Of a DNA stretch of 64,000 bases, positions 1 through 10,795 are shown in pieces. The notes under the pieces were generated by a model that was not told the DNA's origin, ran no database searches, and saw only the letters and a list, made by a program, of their open reading frames with translations. Made by a program: the position numbers and the translations under genes. The stretch lies in assembly GCA_036346225.1 (NCBI GenBank), contig JARFIW010000942.1, positions 1,695,001 through 1,759,000 of the forward strand. The letters run 5' to 3'. Origin of the DNA: Platerodrilus igneus (taxonomy: Eukaryota > Arthropoda > Insecta > Coleoptera > Lycidae). Position 1 is the stretch's first letter; each line of letters begins with the position of its first letter.

Positions 1-114
1 ACCTTTTACAGAAACAGTGTTCCCCAGTTCACTAACTTTTTGGAATTTTCGTAATGACACTATAAGAAAATTAAAAATTTGTTTCTCAGCTTTTGTAATA
101 CCTGCGCCCTTGAA
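1..114 (-). repeat. Inverted satellite monomer at the array edge
   Basis: This segment is the reverse complement of the satellite monomer that fills the next 4.4 kb. It reads from the fttctgtaaa-side inward and stops at the 'aagggcgcagg' part of the unit. Bases ~32-76 and ~114-158 are inverted copies of the same AT-rich block (containing 'cttatagtgtcatt'), so the junction can fold into a long hairpin of about 40 bp per arm. The array therefore changes orientation here, or was mis-joined in assembly. Confidence 0.85.
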
Positions 115-3100
115 TTTTTAATTTTCTTATAGTGTCATTACGAAAATTTCAAAGTTAGTGAACCGGGTGAACACGTTTCTGTAAAGGTATGGTTGTTTTA
201 GTAACCACCATACTACCAAGTTTCAAGGGCAGCAGGTATTACAAAAGCTGAGAAAAATATTTTTAAATTTTCTTATAGTGTCATTACGAAAATTCCAAAA
301 GTTAGTGAACCGGGGCGAACACGTTTCTGTAAAGGTATGGTTGTTTTAGTAGACCTCACACTAACTCCTACCAAGTTTCAAGGGCGCAGGTATTACAAAA
401 GCTGAGAAAAATTTTTTAATTTTCTTATAGTGTCATTACGAAAATTCCAAAAAGTTAGTGAACCGGGGCGAACACGTTTCTGTAAAAGGTATGGGTTGTT
501 TTAGTAGACCTACACTAACTGCCTACCAAGTTTCAAGGGCGCAGGTATTACAAAAGCTTAGAGAAAAAATTTTAATTTTCTTATAGTGTCATTACAAAAT
601 TCCAAAAGTTAGTGAACGGCGAACACGTTTCTGTAAAAGGTATGGGTTGTTTTAGTAGACCTACACTAACTGCCTACCAAGTTTCAAGGGCACAGGTATT
701 ACAAAAGCTGAGAAAAATTTTAATTTTCTTATAGTGTCATTACAAAATTCCAAAAGTTAGTGAACCGGGGCGAACACGTTTCTGTAAAAGGTATGGGTTG
801 TTTTAGTAGACCCACACTAACTATCTACCAAGTTTCAAGGGCGCAGGTATTACAAAGCTGAGAAAAATTTTAATTTTCTTATAGTGTCATTACAAAATTC
901 TAAAAGTTAGTGAACCGGGGCGAACACGTTTCTGTAAAGGTATGGGTTGTTTTAGTAGACCACACTAACTGCTACCAGTTTCAAGGCAGGTATTACAAAA
1001 GCTGAGAAAAAATTTTAATTTTCTTATAGTGTCATTACAAAATTCCAAAAAGTTAGTGAACGGAACACGTTTCTGTAAAAGGTATGGGTTGTTTTAGTAG
1101 ACCACACTAACTATCTACCAAGTTTCAGGGCGCAGGTATTACAAAAGCTGAGAAAAATTTTAATTTTCTTATAGTGTCATTACAAAATTCTAAAAGTTAG
1201 TGAACCGGGGCGAACACGTTTCTGTAAAAGGTATGGGTTGTTTTAGTAGACACACTAACTACCTACCAAGTTTCAAGGGCGCAGGTATTAGAAAACTGAG
1301 AAAATTTTAATTTTCTTATAGTGTCATTAGAAAATTCCAAAAGTTAGTGAACCGCGAACACGTTTCTGTAAAGGTATGGGTTGTTTTAGTAGACCTACAC
1401 TAACTGCCTACCAAGTTTCAAGGGCGCAGGTATTACAAAAGCTGAGAAAAAATTTTAATTTTCTTATAGTGTCATTACAAAATTCCAAAAGTTAGTGAAC
1501 CGGGGCGAACACGTTTCTGTAAAAGGTATGGGTTGTTTTAGTAGACCTACACTAACTGCCTACCAAGTTTTAAGGGCGCAGGTATTACAAAAGCTGAGAA
1601 AAAATTTTAATTTTCTTATAGTGTCATTACAAAATTCCAAAAGTTAGTGAACCGGGGCGAACACGTTTCTGTAAAGGTATGGGTTGTTTTAGTAGACCTC
1701 ACTAACTATCTACCAAGTTTCAAGGGCGCAGGTATTACAAAAGCTGAGAAAAAATTTTAATTTTCTTATAGTGTCATTACAAAATTCTAAAAGTTAGTGA
1801 ACCGGGGCGAACACGTTTCTGTAAAAGGTATGGGTTGTTTTAGTAGACCACACTAACTATTACCAAGTTTCAAGGGCGCAGGTATTAAAAACTGAGAAAA
1901 ATTTTTAATTTTCTTATAGTGTCATTAGAAAATTCCAAAAGTTAGTGAACCGGGGCGAACACGTTTCTGTAAAAGGTATGGGTTGTTTTAGTAGACCACA
2001 CTAACTGCCTACCAAGTTTCAAGGGCGCAGGTATTACAAAAGCTGAGAAAAAATTTTAATTTTCTTATAGTGTCATTACAAAATTCCAAAAGTTAGTGAA
2101 CCGGGCGAACACGTTTCTGTAAAAGGTATGGGTTGTTTTAGTAGACCACACTAACTATCTACCAAGTTTCAAGGGCGCAGGTATTACAAAAGCTGAGAAA
2201 AAATTTTAAATTTTCTTATAGTGTCATTACAAAATTCTAAAAGTTAGTGAACCGGGGCGAACACGTTTCTGTAAAAGGTATGGGTTGTTTTAGTAGACCT
2301 ACACTAACTGCCTACCAAGTTTCAAGGGCCAGGTATTACAAAAGCTGAGAAAAATTTTAATTTTCTTATAGTGTCATTACAAAATTCCAAAAGTTAGTGA
2401 ACCGGGGCGAACACGTTTCTGTAAAAGGTATGGGTTGTTTTAGTAGACCTACACTAACTATCTACCAAGTTTCAAGGGCGCAGGTATTACAAAAGCTGAG
2501 AAAAAATTTTAATTTTCTTATAGTGTCATTAAAAATTCTAAAAGTTAGTGAACCGGGGCGAACACGTTTCTGTAAAAGGTATGGGTTGTTTTAGTAGACC
2601 TACACTAACTACCTACCAAGTTTCAAGGGCGCAGGTATTAGAAAAGCCTGAAAAATTTTTAATTTTCTTATAGTGTCATTACGAAAATTTCAAAAGTTAG
2701 TGAACCGGGGTGAACACGTTTCTGTAAAAGGTATGGGTTGTTTTAGTATACCTGCACAACTATCTACCAAGTTTCAAGGGCGCAGGTATTACAAAAGCTG
2801 AGAAAAATTTTTAATTTTCTTATAGTGTCATTACGAAAATTCCAAAAGTTAGTGAACCGGGGCGAACACGTTTCTGTAAAAGGTATGTGTTGTTTTAGTA
2901 GACCCACACTAACTACCTACCAAGTTTCAAGGGGCAGGTATTACAAAAGCTGAGAAAATTTTTTAATTTTCTTATAGTGTCATTACGAAAATTCCAAAAG
3001 TTAGTGAACCGGGGCGAACACGTTTCTGTAAAAGGTATGGGTTGTTTTAGTAGACCCACACTAACTGCCTACCAAGTTTCAAGGGCGCAGGTATTACAAA

Positions 3101-4490
3101 AGCTGAGAAAAAATTTAATTTTCTTATAGTGTCATTACAAAATTCCAAAAGTTAGTGAACGGCGAACACGTTTCTGTAAAAGGTATGGGTTGTTTTAGTA
3201 GACCTACACTAACTGCCTACCAAGTTTCAAGGGCACAGGTATTACAAAAGCTGAGAAAAAAATTTTAATTTTCTTATAGTGTCATTACAAAATTCCAAAA
3301 GTTAGTGAACCGGGGCGAACACGTTTCTGTAAAAGGTATGGGTTGTTTTAGTAGACCACACTAACTATCTACCAAGTTTCAAGGGCGCAGGTATTACAAA
3401 AGCTGAGAAAAAATTTTAATTTTCTTATAGTGTCATTACAAAATTCTAAAAGTTAGTGAACCGGGGCGAACACGTTTCTGTAAAAGGTATGGGTTGTTTT
3501 AGTAGACCCACACTAACTGCCTACCAAGTTTCAAGGGCGCAGGTATTACAAAAGCTGAGAAAAAATTTTAATTTTCTTATAGTGTCATTACAAAATTCCA
3601 AAAGTTAGTGAACCCGAACACGTTTCTGTAAAAGGTATGGGTTGTTTTAGTAGACCACACTAACTATCTACCAAGTTTCAAGGGCGCAGGTATTACAAAA
3701 GCTGAGAAAAAATTTTAATTTTCTTATAGTGTCATTACAAAAATTCTAAAAAGTTAGTGAACCGGGGCGAACACGTTTCTGTAAAAGGTATGGGTTGTTT
3801 TAGTAGACCTACACTAACTACCTACCAAGTTTCAAGGGCGCAGGTATTAGAAAAACTGAGAAAAAATTTTTTAATTTTCTTATAGTGTCATTATGAAAAT
3901 TCCAAAAGTTAGTGAACCGGGGCGAACACGTTTCTGTAAAGGTATGGGTTGTTTTAGTAGACCACACTAACTGCCTACCAAGTTTCAAGGGCGCAGGTAT
4001 TACAAAAGCTGAGAAAAAATTTTAATTTTCTTATAGTGTCATTACAAAATTCCAAAAGTTAGTGAACCGGGGCGAACACGTTTCTGTAAAAGGTATGGGT
4101 TGTTTTAGTAGACCTACACTAACTGCCTACCAAGTTTTAAGGGCGCAGGTATTACAAAACTGAGAAAAATTTTTAATTTTCTTATAGTGTCATTATGAAA
4201 ATTCCAAAAAGTTAGTGAACCGGGGCGAACACGTTTCTGTAAAAGATATGGGTTGTTTTAGTACACCTACACTAATTGTCTACCAAGTTTCAAGGGCGCA
4301 GGTATTACAAAAGCTAAGAAACAAATTGTTTAATTTTCTTATAGTGTCATTACGAAAATTCCAAAAAGTTAGTGAACCGGGGCGAACACGTTACTGTAAA
4401 AGATATAGGTTGTTTTGGTATACCTACAGTAGCAGTCTAACAAGTTTTAAGAGCGCAGGTTTTACACAAGTTAAGAAAATGACATGTATT
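115..4490 (+). repeat. Satellite DNA array, ~152-bp monomer, ~29 copies
   Basis: Head-to-tail tandem array. Each monomer contains 'gaaccggggcgaacacg', then 'ggtatgggttgttttag', 'ccaagtttcaagggcgcag' and 'cttatagtgtcatt'. Successive 'gtgaacc' landmarks, for example at 1495 and 1647, are 152 bp apart. Most monomers differ by a few substitutions and by indels in A-runs. The last two units (about 4215-4490) are more diverged, as expected at an array edge. Variant monomers recur in a fixed order about 2.55 kb apart, giving a higher-order repeat. Short reading frames inside the array are products of the repeat and not genes. Confidence 0.97.
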
Positions 4491-4770
4491 TCAATTTAAA
4501 AGAGCAACCGCTTAAAATATACACCTAAGAATAATATAGGAATCTCAAAGTTATTTATTTTCAATTACCCTTAGATTTAAAATGCGTAAAGATAATTGGA
4601 TCAATATACGAAACATAATTGAACAATAGAAATGCTTGTTCAGTTCAGTAGGCGTGGTTTTGTTGTGTTGTAGATTGGTAGCCGTATCCATATTTAGCGG
4701 CCGGTAAATAGTGGCCGCTAGCTTCACTAACGTATTATAAGTATAGATCTTGGAAAATTGAAAATAAGGT
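4491..4770. other. Spacer between satellite and gypsy relic
   Basis: AT-rich sequence with no gene recognised. A short GC-rich inverted repeat, 'tagcggcc' facing 'ggccgcta' at about 4694-4719, could form an 8-bp stem. Its role is unknown. Confidence 0.4.
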
Positions 4771-5460
4771 GTTTAAAACGGTAGTTCATACTGGTGTGGA
4801 AGCCAGCTTGATAGAATTTTATGATGGAACATAAAAATTGGTTAATGAAAATGTGAAGAGGAATAATTTGATAGCACTAAACGATACAAGGTTTGCTACA
4901 GTTAATAATAGCATGAAAATTTTGAACCCGAAAATACAGAATGCTGTAGTGCTACATGGATTGTTAATAGTGCCAGGGCTCATGTTAGAATGTATAATGG
5001 GGATGGATCTATTAAATAAATTCAAAATAAAGTTTAATGCCGAGAGCAAAAATTGTTATAATTGGGGATGATGAATTAAGTATCGATGAAAATATCGATT
5101 GCAGTATAGTTAATTATATTGAAAACCAATGAGGGGATGGGGGTGGGGATGATGTTGGGTCCATTATCGGTCCTGGCAAAGTTTAGGAGCGGGTTGTCAC
5201 AGTTCTGCAGAAGTAATTTGTTCCGAATCGAGAACTGCTAGAGGCTATGCGCACAAATTAGAAGTGATAATGCGGAACCTTTTCAGTTGAAAGTGTATCC
5301 GATACTAGCAGGGTATAGGAAACATGTTAATCTTGAAATATAACATATGTTACAACAGGGTACCATAGCTTCGACACATTTTGTAAATTCGCCGGTAATA
5401 GTAAAGAAGCATGATGACAGCATACGTTTATGTTTAGATACTGGAAAACTTAATGAACGT
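4771..5460 (+). pseudogene. Ty3/gypsy-like pol relic: protease and start of RT
   Basis: Decayed retrotransposon polyprotein. From 4784, a frame reads 'VVHTGVEASLIEF', which aligns with the active-site segment of retroviral-type aspartic protease (normally DTG), here with the catalytic Asp changed to His. An in-frame stop follows at 4832-4834. The frame then continues to 5068 and includes the 'IMGMDLLNKFKI' motif near the protease C-terminus. Further on, about 5277-5460 in another frame, 'EPFQLKVYPI', 'MLQQGTIAS', 'NSPVIVKKHDDSIRLCLD' and 'KLNE' match the N-terminal fingers of gypsy RT, again with a stop. The rest of RT, RNase H and integrase is missing, and no LTR was found nearby. The relic cannot encode a working enzyme. 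Confidence 0.8.
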
Positions 5461-5515
5461 GCGTGTGAACGCGCGTACGTACGTGCGTACGTGCATGCGT
5501 GCTGCGTGCGCGCTT
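5459..5515. repeat. ACGT/GTGC low-complexity tract
   Basis: Alternating 'acgtgcgtacgt'-type sequence directly at the broken end of the gypsy RT relic. The repeat may mark where the element was cut off or expanded by slippage. Confidence 0.7.
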
Positions 5516-6879
5516 ATTTGTTCCCTATCTCCTTAACTTCTAAAGATTTTAGAAACGCAACGTCTGAACCTTCTCAATTCGATAATTTTCCGTGTTCTAA
5601 CGACAAAATTGGCCTATGTATTAATTACACATCATTTTATTTCGACATAGTTTGATCAGCACAATTATTGTTGTTTCTGTAAAGAAGAAATGAAAGATGT
5701 CAATTGAAAAAAACTGTTAAAGAAAATGTAATTCGATATTTTAAATGTTTTCGATTGTGTAATCAAAACTTGCTCCTGTGAATACAGTTGTAAAATAGAA
5801 ATGCCTACAATTTGGTTATTTTAGGCCTCGTGTGTTATAAATGTGGCATGGAAGATTGAGTTCACTACCACTAGAAGATAAACGGTGCTAATTGTCTCAA
5901 CTGATGGTATCTGACCAAGTCTATTTTAAATCGGAAAAGAAACTAATTTATTAATAATGTCTCGCTTAGTACCGTACTTATCCTAGTGTAATAATTGTAT
6001 ATCAAACTTTGCAAGACCTGAAACCTGAATTCCCTGTAATAATTATTAACGTTAATGATTGGAAAAAAACCCGTTTTCAGCTAGAAAGAAATATTCGTTG
6101 TTTGAATTATTTTCTTTCCAAATACTTTCAATAGCTAAAATCCAAATCTATGAATGAATTTTTTATGAGCATAACTCGTGGGTTTAGATCGCGTGTTCAA
6201 ACTTTTTACATTTGTATTCATACTGAAGTAATATTAAGTAAAACTAATGTTTATAATTTGGAATTTCGATGTTAAACTAATCTTAAATAATTATATTTGA
6301 CATTCTAAATCATAATTTATTTCCTCTGTAGTCACGATTATTCAAGATCACTTTAAATTTAAAGTTATAATGTAAACTGTCAGGTAACAAAATTAATTCC
6401 GTTTAAATTGGTTTAGTTTGTCCCCCATTTTAGACGTAAATGATACTTACGTCACTGGAACTCCTTTGCGTAGGTTGAATTTACGCGGGCAGCTATAAAG
6501 TGGGGGCGTTAAAGTTTACTTATTTCCCTAGGGAAGCAAGTGGAAAAAATTATTTGTTTTGTTTTCCAATGAAAAGAACCGTCCCTAATAAATCATTTAT
6601 TTTGCGGGTCGAAGATTTCTAAAAACATGTCAATTTTTATTGTTAAGGGCATATATTTTGATGTCAGGTTGGAAGTTCCCGCTATGGGGCCCCAAATTTT
6701 GAATTTGGAACTTGGATCTAGCGACGCCCATTTGGAAAATTCTTCTGAATCGCTTTACAGCTAGTATAAGGCTAGTGATGAAAATTGCATGCCAGTTGTC
6801 AAAGTAGTCAACTTTTCAACCCATGTTAAAATAGAAATAATTTTATTTAAGCAACTGTTCAAATTATCTTCCACTCACT
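5516..6879. other. No gene recognised
   Basis: AT-rich, stop-rich on both strands. The stretch at 5820-5880 ('ggcctcgtgtgttataaat', 'gaagattgagttc') loosely resembles 21725-21795, suggesting an old dispersed repeat, but the match is weak. Confidence 0.4.
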
Positions 6880-7592
6880 TCCATACAGTGGTAAAGCTGC
6901 GATTCAAAGAATTTATAACATTTTGCATAATTTCTGGTGTGAATTTTTGACATTTCCAAATTATTCGTTGTCACAATTCCTCAAAAGACGCTAGGTGTGG
7001 TAAACCTTCGATTTTAATATTCCAATAAAAAGAAATCAGTGGAAATGATCTTGCTGCCTATTTACAGGTACTCTCCGTATTGTTGATGAATTCCCGTACA
7101 GAAACTGCATAACGCGGAGATGTTCCATGTTGTTGACACATTAGTTCATCCGCTGGCAACAAAGAATCTGGCTCCAGTGTTGTCTATGATTTATGGGTAA
7201 ATTAATTTTTGTAGTAAATGAAAATATTCTGCACCATTCAAATTTTCATCTAAAAAAATGGGCCCTAAAATCTTCGTCCAAAAATTAAGTTGCTCAAGAT
7301 ATTGGGTACGAACTTCTTCTTCTTTTAGCAGGTGGGGTTATTCAAACTCCAGTATCCGATACTATGACGATTTACGTTGCCGTTCAAATAAAATGAAGAT
7401 TTATCGAAGTAGCAAGTGTCCTAAAGAAAATTTGAATAATTGTGTATGCGTTTTGAAAAACTCACAGAACTCTAACCGTCTATCGGAGTCATCTTCGTTC
7501 AACTCATGAACCAACTTAAGTTTGTATGGGTGGAACATGCTACCTGCAAGATGAGCGAACCAGTAAGAACAGAACGAGATGCTTGTCCGCAT
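6880..7592 (-). pseudogene. Decayed IS630/Tc1-like (DUF4817-type) DDE transposase
   Basis: Reading the minus strand through several frames recovers, in the correct order, motifs of an insect DDE transposase of the mariner/IS630 type. First comes 'HPYKLKLVHELNEDDSDRR' (7450-7540), the linker between the DNA-binding and catalytic domains. Next comes 'FDKSSFYLNGNVNRH' (about 7350-7400), around the first catalytic Asp. Then come 'LNGAEYF', 'QQHGTSPRYAVSVREF' (about 7090-7150) where the second Asp is replaced by His, and a tail with 'KSKVYHT'. Frameshifts and stops interrupt it at least five times. No N-terminal helix-turn-helix domain and no TIRs were identified. An old inactive copy is the best reading. 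Confidence 0.75.
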
Positions 7593-8009
7593 TACGGGGT
7601 AACAAAGGAAGGTGACAGAAAGAGCAAGAAAACCTATTCGGAGATGGGTGGGTTCTTAGGAACGAAACGACTATACACATCTACCAATTCACCTTTCTTT
7701 CTTTCGAGCAACTGTACCTGCAAGAATAATTAAACACAAAACGCAAGTAAAACATGGCTCTAATAAATTATTTCTAATAATTTAAATATCAAAACAAAAT
7801 TTAATTGTAAGAACCAACATCTGTGTCCTCCACTCCTTCTTAAATACTTCTTATGTCTAGTAACAAACAACTCGGAGAGTGTTTTAGAAACAAAGAACTA
7901 GGCAAATATACACCTCCTAAAATAATGACGCATAATTTAGGATAGCAAATACATGGCTTTAACCACCATAATTAATAAGTTGGCACAGCAAGCAATTAAT
8001 ACTAATTCA

Positions 8010-8012
<3 letters not shown>
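7593..8012. other. No gene recognised
   Basis: AT-rich sequence upstream of the transposase relic. It may contain the missing 5' part of the element, but no terminal repeat is recognisable. Confidence 0.35.

Positions 8013-8056
<44 letters not shown>
8013..8056. repeat. (AT)n microsatellite
   Basis: About 44 bp of uninterrupted alternating TA. Confidence 0.95.
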
Positions 8057-8058
<2 letters not shown>

Positions 8059-8204
8059 CTATGATAATAGGGTTATTTAAGAGTATATAAGGTCATAGGG
8101 AGGTATACTTCAAGCGAACATCATTAAAATCAAGAAAACTAAACATATAAATCATAAAGAGTACATAATTAGTTCATTATGCATAAGAGCAAATAACTAG
8201 CCAC

Positions 8205-8465
8205 AGTTGATAAAAGAAAGCTCATTTTGTAATAACTTACACACATTCATCAAAGTAAAAAATTTGGAAGCCATTCAATCCGATTTTAAACATTTAAAAC
8301 ATTCTCAAGCGTCAAAGCAAATTCAAATCACCTTGTATACAATCAATAACAAACTACAATCAATAAAAGAAAGCTCATTCTGTAATAACTTAACCACATT
8401 TAGTAAATATAATAAATATATAGGCGCAACCTAATCCATTTTAAAACACTTAAAACATTCATAAA
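8205..8465 (+). repeat. Imperfect tandem duplication, ~155-bp period
   Basis: 'aaaagaaagctcatt' followed by 'tgtaataactta' occurs at about 8211 and again at about 8365, and both copies continue into 'ccattttaaa...acttaaaacattc'. The two copies differ by substitutions and small gaps. No coding potential is seen. Confidence 0.7.
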
Positions 8466-10206
8466 CTCAAAATAAATACACATTAGGCATATGTAAAGTA
8501 AAACAAACAGGAAATGAAATCTCTTTCAAACTCGACGCATTTGCGTGAGGAATGGAGATCAATAGAACGCATATAATTTGTACTGGTTTGTAATAAACAG
8601 ATTCTTGAAAAACAAACATATTTAATAACGCAATAAGGAATATATATTAAGGACGTGACATGAGAAATGTAGAAATTGCCACATTTTTATAAAACCCAAC
8701 ATAAGTAAACAAAATATGGAGACTAAATTAAGGCTACGTGCAAGATGAAGGTAAATAATAAACCATTTGTTGGCAAATTCCATAATACAAAGCTTTTGTC
8801 TACGTGCTAATTCAAATGTCTAAAGAGTATTCAATACAGAGTAAAATCCCAACAGGGATAGCGCATGATAGTAAAACGGCTTGTCCAAGATCTAATAACA
8901 AAAGGAGGGATCAAATTTGTTTATAAAACGAACCTGAAGACGTAAAGGAGGGGCATTCCATAAAACGACGTGCGATTGTAACAGTCAAAACTAATTTATT
9001 ACGTAAAACTGAAATTGAGTGAAGTTAGAAGTCGCATAAAATAAAATAACACAAATTAAAGAATTCAAGTGAAGTACACAGTAGAAGTGCACGTTGAATA
9101 CGTATGAATAAAACTCTGCCGTTAATATAAAAACGTAAGTCTCTAAATGTAATTAATGTAAACATAATCTTTCCTATGTATTAACTTGAGGCACTAAGAA
9201 ACTAATTAAGTAAGGAACCAAGGAAACTAATATAAATCGACTCTAAGTAGGGAAGCTAAAATCGAGACTAAATCCATTTGAAATAGCTGATAAACATTTT
9301 TGAAGTACTAGGGATACATGACAAGCTGAGGGTCAACAACTTGGAAAACACTAAACTAGCAACCGATTTGGATCAGGAAGCTCCCGTGGGAACTAATAGA
9401 AGGAATACCAGGTTAGAATTGATTTTACAATTTATAGTACAAATCATATTTTGAATATTTGAAACTTACATGTAATTTAGATAATTTTGTAAAGAGTCAA
9501 CAAAACGTTGGTTGGTAAAAGTATGTCTTAAAAAGGGAATAGTTCTTTGAACGTCCAACGAAACATTCAAGGTAAAAATAAAAAAAAGTTTGCTGGCTTC
9601 AATGCTTAAAAAGGGTTATAATTTTAGTATGAACAAATTTAATAGGAATATTTATATTATTTTTGAATCAAAAGTTTTGTAAATAGCAAATGATTACAAA
9701 GGGCGTAAGAGTTGTAAATTGTATATTTCCTTAGCTTATTATACAAATTTTGGTGAATCTCGTTTATCTTACTTAGGTATATGAAGTGTTAGAGGGGAGT
9801 GGGCGAATATTCTCTGTTATCATATCGTCGTTCACTCTGTGCAGGATATCACTGAGCTAGTCGTGGTGTAAAAATTAATAGTGTTAAATTTAAATTATTT
9901 TACAGGCACAGAGGGGTGGCAACTGAGCGTTATACATCCGGCGAAGGGCGATCGAATTCGCTCTGTCTAGATACTGAAACCTGTAAATACACGAAACCCA
10001 CTCCTATATACAATAATACATTTAAATATAAAACGACAATTATTAAATCGATCTTAATCTAAAGTGATCTTTAACATTTTAGAATGCACGCAAACATGTT
10101 AAAAGCAAACCGCCGAAGAGCGAAAATGTAAGTAAAAACCTGTATAACCTTGGCATCGAAATTTTCATGCATAAATCATAAAATTTGTTATGTAATGGTT
10201 AAGGGT
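8466..10206. other. No gene recognised
   Basis: AT-rich sequence with no long frame and no recognisable transposon motif on either strand. Confidence 0.4.
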
Positions 10207-10795
10207 GTTACGTTTAGCCCGCGACATAAATAACTGCATAACCTTGAACGTAATTGTATTATGTCCCTAAATTTTGTTGCAGTTATTGCCGTCCCAAGGA
10301 CTTACCTGCTCATTCGCTGGAACCAAAGGCAACTTCCGCTCGTCTTTAGGAGGTCACGGGCGCGTAGGAATTATTTCTTTTGTTACCACAAATTCTGGCA
10401 GCAAAGTAAGTGCGCCTACACTTTTGCGGAACACGAGATGTTTTTTAGGTAATTAAGGAATGGTACAAAGATACAAAGGGATCATTTCGCCGGAACTAAT
10501 ACGCATCTGCTTTCGATACTGTTTGATGGATGGTGTGAAGTCAAGTTCTTTGTTTTAAAATGCGGCCTTCTCACGAGTCTGTTGGTATCCTTTTCATACA
10601 ACGTTTCTCATGGCTAACCAACGCTACATTTTTTTCCTGGAGAAATGCATGCTTGTGTGGAATACAGGCAATAGATTAGAAAGTGATTGTTCTCTGGTTC
10701 ATGGGAAAAAAAGCGTTCCCGTACTGGATTCGAAAATCATCTAATCATAATAGTAAGATGAAATTTGATGTAGCCAAAAGGCGGAACAAGGGGGT
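10207..10795 (+). repeat. Dispersed repeat family 1, copy A
   Basis: Aligns over its length with 30272-30905 and, in its second half, with 45183-45500. Shared landmarks in order: 'gttac' start, 'gctggaacca', 'cctacacttt' followed by 'gcggaac', 'tttaaaatgcg', 'tctcatgg', 'gaatacaggcaata', 'actggattc', 'aggcggaacaa'. No protein is encoded. It looks like a non-autonomous mobile element. The short frames at 10261-10456 lie entirely inside it and are not supported as genes. Confidence 0.7.

Noticed and set aside
2397..4499. Reading frames 'MNRGEHVSVKGMGCF...' and similar in the satellite
   Set aside because: They recur with the 152-bp repeat, and the frame breaks with every indel. They are repeat products.
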